The notes below the pieces were generated by a model, which did no database searches, was not told the DNA's origin, and saw only the letters and a program-made list of their open reading frames with translations. Shown in pieces: positions 32,908-39,914 of a DNA stretch of 45,004 nt; within the stretch, counting starts at the first letter, position 1, and each line of letters begins with the position of its first letter. The position numbers were made by a program, and so were the translations under genes. This DNA comes from Lachnospiraceae bacterium (GTDB lineage: Bacteria; Bacillota; Clostridia; Lachnospirales; Lachnospiraceae): NCBI GenBank assembly GCA_016281555.1, contig JAEEIV010000047.1, positions 1-45,004 on the forward strand, written 5' to 3'.

Positions 32908-33783
32908 TTATTTCCGGTCATAGACCGTGAATTCTTCCCATAATTGTTCCAGCCGATCAAGATTCGAAGCGGTTTCTTTTTCTTTCGCTGCGCCGAGCGC
33001 GGAGATCAACGCGTTCAGCAATGCCATCGGTGCCACGAGCGAATCCACGAACGAGGAAACGTCGTTCTTTGCAAACAGCACCTTGTCTGCGAGCGGCACG
33101 ACGGGCGACAGTTCCGAGTCGGTCATTGCGATCGTCGCGGCACCGTTGTTTCTCGCGAAAGTCATTGCATCCACCGTGCGCCGGGAATACCGCGGGAAAG
33201 TGATCCCGAAGACCACGTCTCCGGCTCCGACGCGGATCATCTGCTCAAAAACGTCACTTCCGGTGGCGTACTGAACGAGGTGGACGTTATCCAGAATGAG
33301 AGAAGCGTAGAAATAGAAATAGTCGGCGAGCGCAGTGGAAGAGCGGTTGCCGACGACGTAGACCTTTCCCGCGCCGAGGAAAAGGGAGACGATCTCGGAA
33401 AAATCCCGTTCGTCGGTGGCTTCCAGGGTCTCCTTCAAGCTCCGGATCTCGGCGGTCAGGGTATAGCGCACCATGTTTTCCGACTTCCTGGAGGAGAGCA
33501 ATGCGAGGCGCTCCGTGGAGGTCATCCGGTTCTTCAGCGCATTCCGGAAGGCGGCCTGGAATTCCGGGTAGCCGTCGTATCCGAGTTCTCTTGCAAACCG
33601 GACGACCGTCGGTTCCGAGACACCGGTTTCGGAAGCCAGGACGGCGGCGGTCATGCCCGCCGCCTTTCCTGCCTGTTCCGTGAGAAATTCTGCGATCCGC
33701 TTATGCCCCTTGGACCCTTTTTCCCGGAGTTCCTGAATGCTTTCCAGCAAAGCGGATTTGTCTTTCAGACTGCGGTCTTTCAT
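32908..33783 (-). CDS. MurR/RpiR family transcriptional regulator
   Basis: A 291-residue regulator. The N-terminal HTH_6 domain (ERL-type helices, then TAAVLASETGVSEPTVVRFARELGYDGYPEFQ) binds DNA. From about residue 125 a SIS domain (GAGKVYVVGNRSSTALADYF, VVFGITFPRYSRRTVD) binds a sugar phosphate. RpiR proteins control sugar or amino-sugar catabolism. Its position inside a kinase/zinc-ribbon operon, not next to sugar genes, is unusual; it could act on the transporter locus at 18-28 kb, but this is inference. The start lies three bases after the stop of the TPM-domain gene, with no clear ribosome site of its own. Confidence 0.9.
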   Translation of the reverse strand: MKDRSLKDKSALLESIQELREKGSKGHKRIAEFLTEQAGKAAGMTAAVLASETGVSEPTVVRFARELGYDGYPEFQAAFRNALKNRMTSTERLALLSSRKSENMVRYTLTAEIRSLKETLEATDERDFSEIVSLFLGAGKVYVVGNRSSTALADYFYFYASLILDNVHLVQYATGSDVFEQMIRVGAGDVVFGITFPRYSRRTVDAMTFARNNGAATIAMTDSELSPVVPLADKVLFAKNDVSSFVDSLVAPMALLNALISALGAAKEKETASNLDRLEQLWEEFTVYDRK

Positions 33784-33786
33784 AGG

Positions 33787-34563
33787 TCAGAACGTATTGC
33801 TGCCGCCGTGTCCGCTGCCGATCTCATGGTCGGTCCCGGACGTTTTCGGCTGCTTCGTGACGTTTCTCGAGACGTCCGTCCCGGTCAGTCGCTCGTTCTT
33901 CTCGAGCACGTTGATCCGGTTGTCCTTCAAGTAATGACGCTTCTTCGTCTTCTTCAGCGCCTTGTGCGATCCGGCCGCAATGCCGGTCACGCCGCCGCCG
34001 ATGCCGAGGGCCGCGAGGATCCGCCACCAGAGCGCCTTGAAGATGTTCGGGTTCAGTTCGCCTTCGACGTCATTGATGAAGGTCTTCGCGGCGTTGAAAT
34101 ACTCGTCCTTCCCGAGCAGGGAACGGATCTTGGCATCGTCCGCAAGCTCCTTGTTTACGAACTTCCCGGTGAGCCGGTTGTCGTGCGAGTCACCGTCTTC
34201 CTCGATCGCGTAGGTGCGGTCCTTCATGTTCACGTAGAGAATGATCGCGTCATGATTGTCGCCGTAGCCGCCGCCTGCACTGATCTTGGATTTCAGGATG
34301 CTGCTGGCCTCGAGTTCAATGTTCGCGATCTCGGCGCCGGAAAAGACGACGTAGATCCCCGCGTTCACTTTCTCGGAGGTCTTTTTGGCGAGCAGTTCCA
34401 GTTCCGCGTTCTCATCCGCCGTCAGGTATGATCCGCCTTCCACGTGGGGGATCGACGCACCGATCGTCGTGGTGTCCGACGCGCCGCCTTCTGCGGACAC
34501 GGGAAGGGCCGCGGCAAACAAAAGTAACAGTACTGCAGAAATCAATACAGGAATGCGTTTCAT
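33787..34563 (-). CDS. TPM-domain (YgcG-like) secreted or membrane protein
   Basis: A 258-residue protein with a signal peptide or N-anchor (MKRIPVLISAVLLLLFAAALPVSA). The TPM domain follows (YLTADENAELELLAKKTSEKVNAGIYVVF, DNHDAIILYVNMKDRTYAI). After it lies a second hydrophobic stretch (WWRILAALGIGGGVTGIAAG) and a basic tail ending in GSGHGGSNTF, the Gly-rich end common in this group. TPM domains are found in photosystem repair phosphatases and bacterial membrane proteins of unclear role. The start at 34563 overlaps the stop of the upstream zinc-ribbon gene (ATGA), and GGAGG lies nine bases upstream. It is adjacent to RpiR downstream. Confidence 0.85.
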   Translation of the reverse strand: MKRIPVLISAVLLLLFAAALPVSAEGGASDTTTIGASIPHVEGGSYLTADENAELELLAKKTSEKVNAGIYVVFSGAEIANIELEASSILKSKISAGGGYGDNHDAIILYVNMKDRTYAIEEDGDSHDNRLTGKFVNKELADDAKIRSLLGKDEYFNAAKTFINDVEGELNPNIFKALWWRILAALGIGGGVTGIAAGSHKALKKTKKRHYLKDNRINVLEKNERLTGTDVSRNVTKQPKTSGTDHEIGSGHGGSNTF

Positions 34564-35612
34564 CTGAGGACCCTCCATAAAATGATGAGAATGGCCAGCA
34601 CCACGGCGAAGACGATGCCGAAGACGAGTGCGAGCTTGCCCTTGCTGATCGGCAGTTTGCCGTGGATCTTTCCGGTCTGACCGTTCATGTACAGCGGGAA
34701 TTTCTTCTGTCCGTACTGGAAGTTCAGCAGCCAGACGGGCAGCATCGCGTATTCCACCTTGCTTCCGGTGAACTGCACCTCGCTCGAATTCACTTCCACG
34801 CTGTCGTATCCCTTGATCTGCTCCTTGGAGTCTTCGATGAGGTCGTCCTTTAACGACTCCTTGACGGAATCTTCGAGTTCTGCAGCGGAGACCTGATATT
34901 TCTCCGCGAGATAGCCGGAGAGATAGGGCAATGAGAATTCGGTGAGCGCATTGTAATCGTAGGGCTCCAGGACTTCCATGACGGTCCGCGGGATCGTGAG
35001 GTCCGCGTTCGCGGGCACGCGCTCGTAGGCACCCTCGGTGGTCAGGTTGATGTCGTAGGTTTCGGTCGTCACGACTTCCGCATCGCCCTGCTTTTCCTTG
35101 CGCTCTTTCTTTCCGGTCAGGTTCAGCGCCGCCTTCATCGTGTAGGAGAAGAGCCAGGTCGGCACGTACAGTCCCTGCGACTTGTCCAGCGTGGCGTCGG
35201 TCTTAAAGGAAGAGGGCGTCAGTTTGCCTTTCTTCGCCCATTTCCTGAAATTCTCCTTCGCCTGTTTCTTCGTCAGTTTGAAGGGCAGGACGTACTGAGG
35301 ACTGGCCGCACCGCTCATCCGGCTTTCCACGAGCACGGGATTCTGGCAGAACGGGCATTTCAGAGCTGCGGTGTGCAGATCCTTCGGCTGCATCAGGATG
35401 GCGTCGCAGGCCGGGCAGCGCATTTCGGGCGTGCCCGATCCGGAATTGTCCTTGTATTCTTCGCCGGTTATGGTGTTCTGGTTCTGAGATTCAAAAAACA
35501 GGACGGTTTGAACGGATTGCTTCGAGGCGCAATGCGGACAGACCATCGTGTCCTGGCCGCCGTCGTATTCCAGTGCGCTGCCGCAGGACGGACATTTATA
35601 GATTCTGATCAC
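34560..35612 (-). CDS. Large zinc-ribbon membrane protein, TPM partner
   Basis: A 350-residue protein. It begins with a TFIIB-like zinc ribbon (YKCPSCGSALEYDGG, MVCPHCASKQ) and a second pair of CxxC motifs (MRCPACDA, LKCPFCQNP). A middle domain follows (YVLPFKLTKKQAKENFRKWAKK, GLYVPTWLFSYTMKA), then a C-terminal transmembrane helix (about 323-346) with a short basic end. Proteins of this build commonly precede TPM-domain genes in Clostridia; the role is unknown. The first gene of the minus-strand operon, it has its own promoter upstream and AAGGAGG before the ATG. Confidence 0.82.
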   Translation of the reverse strand: MIRIYKCPSCGSALEYDGGQDTMVCPHCASKQSVQTVLFFESQNQNTITGEEYKDNSGSGTPEMRCPACDAILMQPKDLHTAALKCPFCQNPVLVESRMSGAASPQYVLPFKLTKKQAKENFRKWAKKGKLTPSSFKTDATLDKSQGLYVPTWLFSYTMKAALNLTGKKERKEKQGDAEVVTTETYDINLTTEGAYERVPANADLTIPRTVMEVLEPYDYNALTEFSLPYLSGYLAEKYQVSAAELEDSVKESLKDDLIEDSKEQIKGYDSVEVNSSEVQFTGSKVEYAMLPVWLLNFQYGQKKFPLYMNGQTGKIHGKLPISKGKLALVFGIVFAVVLAILIILWRVLR

Positions 35613-35676
35613 TGAACACTACCTCCTTATTCGGCGCGCTTCCCTGCGCACGGGAGCGCATATTTATACAAAGATA

Positions 35677-35705
35677 ATTATAAACGAAAAAAAGCCGCAT
35701 TTCAA
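35677..35705 (-). promoter_or_regulatory. Promoter for the zinc-ribbon/TPM/RpiR/kinase operon, inside the rnpB terminator
   Basis: On the minus strand TTGAAA (35700-35705) is separated by 17 bases from a perfect TATAAT (35677-35682). The -35 and spacer lie in the distal arm and T-tract of the rnpB terminator, so rnpB transcription would end just before the new start near 35670. Confidence 0.8.
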
Positions 35706-35731
35706 TCTGTTTTCGATCGAAATGCGGCTTT
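35684..35731 (-). terminator. Intrinsic terminator of rnpB
   Basis: A perfect 13-bp stem (35719-35731 with 35691-35703) with a 15-base loop is followed on the minus strand by a run of T residues. It lies just after the RNase P RNA 3' end. Confidence 0.93.
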
Positions 35732-35734
35732 TCC

Positions 35735-36100
35735 GAAGGATAAGCCGGACTGTAAGCCGGGTTATGTCGAGAATGATCATCTATCTGGACCTGCCGTTGC
35801 CGACAGGCTCTAGCGACCTACCTGTGAGCTGACGGGCCGCCTTTCTCCCACGTTCGGTCTTGCTTCGGATAGGGTTTACATATGCCCGGTCCGTTACCGT
35901 CCCGGCGGTAGTCTCTTACACTGCCTTTCCACCCTTACCGGACCTTGCGGTCCGGCGGTTCTTTTCTGTTGCACTTTCCCGGGAGTCGCCTCCGCCGGCC
36001 GTTAGCCGGTATCCTGCCCTGTGAAGCCCGGACTTTCCTCACCTGCTCATTCCGGGTCGCCCCGTTTCGCAGCCGCGATCATTCGCCCGACTTATCCGAA
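35735..36100 (-). ncRNA. rnpB: RNase P RNA (class A)
   Basis: This is the catalytic RNA of RNase P, which matures tRNA 5' ends. Read on the minus strand it has the conserved GAGGAAAGTCCGGGC block (CR-I), AACAGAAAAGAACCGCC, GGTAAGGGTGGAAAGG, GTAAGAGACTACCG, and the closing ACATAACCCGGCTTA (CR-V). The 5' GGATAAG pairs with the 3' CTTATCC as helix P1. The presence of these regions in normal order and a total length near 365 bases fit class A, usual in Clostridia. The ends are estimates from P1, the promoter and the terminator. Confidence 0.95.
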
Positions 36101-36105
36101 ACGTG

Positions 36106-36133
36106 ATTATAGCAAAAACGACGGAAAAGTCAA
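36106..36133 (-). promoter_or_regulatory. Promoter for rnpB
   Basis: TTGACT (36128-36133) and a perfect TATAAT (36106-36111) are separated by 16 bases, with TGC just upstream of the -10 as an extended element. The -35 touches the stop codon of the radical SAM gene. Confidence 0.88.
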
Positions 36134-37195
36134 TCAAAATCGGCAATGCAGCGGCGAAACGCGCTTACGCAGGGCGCAGAGCGGGTTTTCATAGAGTTTT
36201 CCGGTCGTGAAGAAATCGTAGGAGCGGCAGCCTCCGGCGCAGGTGTCGCCGTACACGCAGTCCTTGCAGGTGCCGGTCAGAAGATCCGGCGTGAAGTCGC
36301 GGTTGTAGGAAAACGCGTTCGGATCCGTCCATATGTCGAGGAGCGGTCTCTCCCGCAGGTTCCCTTCATTGAACCGCGGATCGTACATGGATTCGCAGCC
36401 CCGGACGTTCCCGACCGAGTCAATGCCGACCGTCGTAAGTCCCGCACTGCAGCCGCCGTAGGTCAGCCCGTCGATCCCGCGGACGAAGGGCTCCTCCAGA
36501 GTATAATAGCCGATATTGTCAGCGGCACCGACGTAAAAATTCGTCGTGCCGTTGATTTTCTTAATGAATTCCATCACTTCCTTCGCGTCGAAGCGGACGT
36601 CCACCTCGTTCTTCGAGGCATTGCCCATCGGAGAACAGGCCTGGATCTGCCAGGCGAAGATCGGATACTGTTTCAGCGTTTCAAAGAATTCCGGAAGGAG
36701 AGGGGCATTGTCGGCACGGAGCGCGGTGATGACGGATACCGGGATCCCGGCCGAAGATAACGCGGTCAGCGTCTCCAGCGCCCGGGCATAACTTCCTTTC
36801 TGGCGGAAGCGGTCGTGCACCCGCTCCGGTCCGTCGATCGATACCGCGACCGATTCGATCCGTACGCGCTTCAGTTCGGCAATGATCTCCGGAGTCATCC
36901 GGAAGCCGTTCGTGATGATGCAGACCTTGACGTTCCGGCTTGTCAGCGCCTGAACGATTTCCGGCCAGTCCTTCCGCATGAAGACCTCGCCGCCGATCAT
37001 GGAAACGCGGCGGCAGCCGAGGGCGGAGAGCTGAGAAGCGACGTCGAGACACTCCGCCGTGGTGAGCTCGTTTTCACGCGCTTTTCCGCCGGAAGAGCCG
37101 CAATAGGCGCAGCGGAAGCAGCACGCCAGAGTGATCTCCCAGACCGCAGTCCGGATGTGATAGGGAAACGTGGAATAATCGATCGAAGAAGCCAT
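36134..37195 (-). CDS. Radical SAM/SPASM enzyme, candidate peptide maturase
   Basis: A 353-residue radical SAM protein. The cluster motif is CX3CX2C (C25, C29, C32 in LACCFRCAYC), followed by the MIGGEVFM SAM-binding element. A typical barrel follows. The C-terminal SPASM domain has GGCSAGLTTVGIDSVGNVRGC and a second set C310, C313, C319, C323 and C340 (CX2CX5CX3C...C), enough for two auxiliary iron-sulfur clusters. SPASM enzymes mostly modify ribosomal peptides or an enzyme subunit. The gene directly follows a repeat protein with six VY(A/G)GP motifs, and the two are separated by 32 bases on the same transcript. This makes it the likely maturase of that protein. The start at 37195 has AGGA upstream. 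A shared terminator is not seen. Confidence 0.9.
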   Translation of the reverse strand: MASSIDYSTFPYHIRTAVWEITLACCFRCAYCGSSGGKARENELTTAECLDVASQLSALGCRRVSMIGGEVFMRKDWPEIVQALTSRNVKVCIITNGFRMTPEIIAELKRVRIESVAVSIDGPERVHDRFRQKGSYARALETLTALSSAGIPVSVITALRADNAPLLPEFFETLKQYPIFAWQIQACSPMGNASKNEVDVRFDAKEVMEFIKKINGTTNFYVGAADNIGYYTLEEPFVRGIDGLTYGGCSAGLTTVGIDSVGNVRGCESMYDPRFNEGNLRERPLLDIWTDPNAFSYNRDFTPDLLTGTCKDCVYGDTCAGGCRSYDFFTTGKLYENPLCALRKRVSPLHCRF

Positions 37196-37227
37196 GGTCT
37201 TTCCTGTCGTTCTTTTTGTGACCGCCG

Positions 37228-37875
37228 TCAGACGATGACCGGACCGCCGTTTTTCTTCGGCGTTCCGCAATTCGGGCAGAACGGTCCGTCGAACCGGGTC
37301 CCGCAGCTTTCACAGAGGAACGTGCCGGAACCGTAGACTTTGATTTCTTTGGCATCGGAGGGTTCGGCCTCCGGCATCGGCGCCCGGGATCCTCCTTCGG
37401 CCGGTCTTTGGTCAAAATATTCCGGACCCGCATACACCGGCGCTTCCGGCACCGGCTTCGGGTTGAAATAAGCCGGACCGCCGTACACCATGCAGGTCGG
37501 GGGAACGTACTGTTTTCGGAAGTCCTCCGGAAGGTTTTCCGGAGCCGGCGATTCTTCCGGGACCGTGGTTTCTTCCGGAACAGGCGCATCTTCCGGTTCG
37601 GCGGGATCCGGTTCAGGTTCCCGTTCAAAGAATTCCGGTCCTGCGTAGACGTCGTTCACGGGTTCGTCGTCCGGTTCCTTCGGCTTCGGACCCGCATAGA
37701 CGCGGCCGACGGGACGGGTCTTTTCATAGTATTCCGGCCCTGCGTACACGCCCGAAGCGGGGTTTTTCGAACCCATCTGTTCCGGTCCGGCATAAACGCA
37801 TTTCGGCGGGCTGAATTTTTCTTTCAGCCGGGCAAAGATGCTCTTCGATTTCGGATACTTCTGTTTGGCTGCCAT
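37228..37875 (-). CDS. VYAGPE-repeat protein with C-terminal zinc ribbon, candidate multi-core RiPP precursor
   Basis: A 215-residue Pro/Glu-rich protein I do not recognise. After a basic, helical-looking start (residues 1-24) it carries VY(A/G)GP motifs at residues 27, 43, 59, 76, 130 and 147, with a degenerate VYGSG at 180. Most are followed by Glu and aromatic residues (EYY, EFF, AYF, EYF). The first three spacings are 16, 16 and 17 residues. A Pro/Glu linker (84-118) separates the two repeat blocks. The end forms a zinc ribbon (C188, C191, C200, C203). The adjacent radical SAM/SPASM gene suggests that the repeats are modified core peptides, possibly at Tyr; this is inference. It has its own consensus promoter and AGGAGG before the ATG. 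Confidence 0.8.
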   Translation of the reverse strand: MAAKQKYPKSKSIFARLKEKFSPPKCVYAGPEQMGSKNPASGVYAGPEYYEKTRPVGRVYAGPKPKEPDDEPVNDVYAGPEFFEREPEPDPAEPEDAPVPEETTVPEESPAPENLPEDFRKQYVPPTCMVYGGPAYFNPKPVPEAPVYAGPEYFDQRPAEGGSRAPMPEAEPSDAKEIKVYGSGTFLCESCGTRFDGPFCPNCGTPKKNGGPVIV

Positions 37876-37909
37876 GGCGGTTCCTCCTGACCGGGTCGTT
37901 TCTACTTCA

Positions 37910-37937
37910 AGTATATAAAACACGGCGGATTTGTCAA
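37910..37937 (-). promoter_or_regulatory. Promoter for the VYAGPE-repeat/radical SAM pair
   Basis: Perfect -35 TTGACA (37932-37937) and TATACT (37910-37915) with a 16-base spacer on the minus strand. It is back to back with the promoter of the flavodiiron gene. Confidence 0.87.
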
Positions 37938-37957
37938 CTTGAATTCTCACAAATGAC

Positions 37958-37993
37958 TTGCATTGTCAGGCGGAAATCGGTACAATGACAATG
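37958..37993 (+). promoter_or_regulatory. Promoter and inverted repeat for the flavodiiron gene
   Basis: TACAAT (37981-37986) is a good -10; the -35 17 bases upstream is weak (TTGCAT, 37958-37963). A perfect inverted repeat CATTGTCA (37961-37968) / TGACAATG (37986-37993) brackets the spacer and the -10. This is the arrangement of a regulator or activator site at a weak promoter. Confidence 0.6.
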
Positions 37994-38043
37994 AGAAACG
38001 GCGAAGGCCGCAGAAGATGCAGAAAATCATTACGGAGGCGAAT

Positions 38044-39834
38044 ATGCATATCACGAAAGACATTCTTTACGCAGGCGTCAACGACCGCGAGATCGATCTC
38101 TTCGAAGGTCAGTACGTCGTGCCGAACGGCATGGCCTACAATTCGTACGTCGTGAAGGACTACAAGACCGCGGTCATGGACACCGTGGACAGGCGCTTCA
38201 CGCACGAGTGGCTGGATCAGCTGGAAAAGGCGCTTGACGGCAAAAAGCCGGACTACCTCATCGTCCAGCACATGGAGCCCGACCATTCCGCGAACATCGT
38301 TGCATTTCTGAAAACCTATCCGGACGCGACCGTCGTGGCTTCCGAGAAGGCCTTCGCGATGATGAAGAACTTCTACGGCAATGATTTCGAGGACCGCCGC
38401 CTCATCGTGAAGGAAGGCGACACCCTGCCGCTCGGACGTCACGTCCTGCACTTCATCGGCGCGCCGATGGTGCATTGGCCGGAAGTGCTGATGACCTACG
38501 ATGCCTTCGACAAAGTGCTGTTTTCAGCCGACGGCTTCGGTAAGTTCGGCGCACTGGATGCGGAAGAGGACTGGGCCTGCGAAGCGAGACGGTACTATTT
38601 CGGCATCGTCGGAAAATACGGCGCCCAGGTGCAGGCGGTGCTGAAAAAAGCCGCAAACCTCGAAATTCAGGCGATCTGCCCCCTGCACGGACCGGTGCTG
38701 ACCGAGAACCTCGGCTATTACCTCGGCCTTTACAACATCTGGTCCGGCTACGGCGTGGAGTCGGAGGGCATCGTCATTGCCTATACGTCGGTGTACGGAA
38801 ACACGAAAGCGGCCGTCGATCTGCTCGCGGACAAGTTAAAGAGCAAGGGCTGCCCGAAGGTCGTCATCCACGACCTTGCGCGGACGGACATGGCCGAAGC
38901 GGTGGAAGACGCGTTCCGGTACGGACGTCTCGTGCTGGCCTCGACGACCTACAACGCAGGCGTGTTCCCGTTCATGCGGGAGTTCATTGAGCATCTGAAG
39001 GAGCACAATTACCAGAACCGGACGATCGCGTTCATTGAGAACGGTTCCTGGGCGCCGATGGCGATGAAGACGATGAAAGGGCTTCTGGAAGGATGCAAGA
39101 ACCTGACCTTCACGGAACACAACGTGAAGATCCATTCGGCGTTATCGGACGTCTCGAAAGCGGAACTCGAAGCCTTGGCGGACGAGCTCTGCATGGATTA
39201 CCTCCAGCAGCACGGCGAGACCGCGAACAAGAACGACCTGACCGCGCTCTTCAAGATCGGCTACGGCCTCTACGTGGTTACGTCGAACGACGGAAAGAAG
39301 GACAACGGCCTCATCGTAAATACGGTGACGCAGGTCACGAACACGCCGAACCGCATTGCCGTCTGCATCAACAAGCAGAATTATTCGCATCACGTGATCA
39401 AGGAAAAGGGCGTCATGAACGTGAACTGCCTTTCGACCGACGCGCCGTTCTCCGTGTTCCAGAATTTCGGCTTCCAGAGCGGGAGAGCGGTGGACAAGTT
39501 CAAGGACACCGAGGTCCTGCGTTCGGACAACGGCCTCGTCTTCCTGCCGAAGTACATCAATGCATTCATGTCCCTCAAGGTCGAGCAGTACGTTGATCTC
39601 GACACCCACGGCATGTTCATCTGCACGGTGACCGAGGCGCGCGTTCTTTCGGACCGCCCGACGATGACCTACACCTATTATCAGGAGAACGTGAAACCGA
39701 AGCCGGCCACCGAAGGCAAGAAGGGCTTCGTCTGCAAGGTCTGCGGCTACGTCTACGAAGGGGATGAGCTTCCGGAAGATTTCGTCTGTCCGCTCTGCAA
39801 GCACGGCCCGGCGGATTTCGAACCGATCGCATAA
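38044..39834 (+). CDS. Flavodiiron protein with flavin reductase and short-spaced rubredoxin domains
   Basis: A 596-residue oxygen- or nitric-oxide-reducing protein. The MBL-like diiron domain has all ligands: H76, E78, D80, H81 (HMEPDH), H144, D163 and H215. A flavodoxin domain follows (IAYTSVYGNTKAAVD, about 243-395), then a flavin reductase-like domain (about 420-555), then a rubredoxin with C564, C567, C582 and C585. Only 14 residues separate its two CxxC pairs, about half the usual spacing, as in short-spaced rubredoxins. The extra domains probably pass electrons from NAD(P)H to the diiron site in one chain. It would protect an anaerobe from O2 or NO. The start at 38044 has GGAGG upstream; in-frame ATG codons further up have no ribosome site. 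Confidence 0.93.
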   Translation: MHITKDILYAGVNDREIDLFEGQYVVPNGMAYNSYVVKDYKTAVMDTVDRRFTHEWLDQLEKALDGKKPDYLIVQHMEPDHSANIVAFLKTYPDATVVASEKAFAMMKNFYGNDFEDRRLIVKEGDTLPLGRHVLHFIGAPMVHWPEVLMTYDAFDKVLFSADGFGKFGALDAEEDWACEARRYYFGIVGKYGAQVQAVLKKAANLEIQAICPLHGPVLTENLGYYLGLYNIWSGYGVESEGIVIAYTSVYGNTKAAVDLLADKLKSKGCPKVVIHDLARTDMAEAVEDAFRYGRLVLASTTYNAGVFPFMREFIEHLKEHNYQNRTIAFIENGSWAPMAMKTMKGLLEGCKNLTFTEHNVKIHSALSDVSKAELEALADELCMDYLQQHGETANKNDLTALFKIGYGLYVVTSNDGKKDNGLIVNTVTQVTNTPNRIAVCINKQNYSHHVIKEKGVMNVNCLSTDAPFSVFQNFGFQSGRAVDKFKDTEVLRSDNGLVFLPKYINAFMSLKVEQYVDLDTHGMFICTVTEARVLSDRPTMTYTYYQENVKPKPATEGKKGFVCKVCGYVYEGDELPEDFVCPLCKHGPADFEPIA

Positions 39835-39859
39835 CAGCGTAAAACGAACAATAAAAATG

Positions 39860-39896
39860 CTGCCCCGCTAAATAATCAAGGCGGGGCAGTTTTTTT
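39860..39896. terminator. Bidirectional intrinsic terminator
   Basis: A perfect nine-base GC stem (39860-39868 with 39881-39889) is followed by seven T on the plus strand and preceded by five A, so it can terminate both the flavodiiron gene and the convergent lipoprotein gene. Confidence 0.93.
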
Positions 39897-39914
39897 ATCT
39901 TTCGGAAAAAATGA

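Noticed and set aside
32944-34431. Plus-strand open frame of almost 500 codons across the RpiR and TPM genes
   Set aside because: It spans two well-supported minus-strand genes, has no ribosome site or recognisable motif, and its composition (many Arg, His, Gly) is what the reverse reading of GC-rich codons gives.
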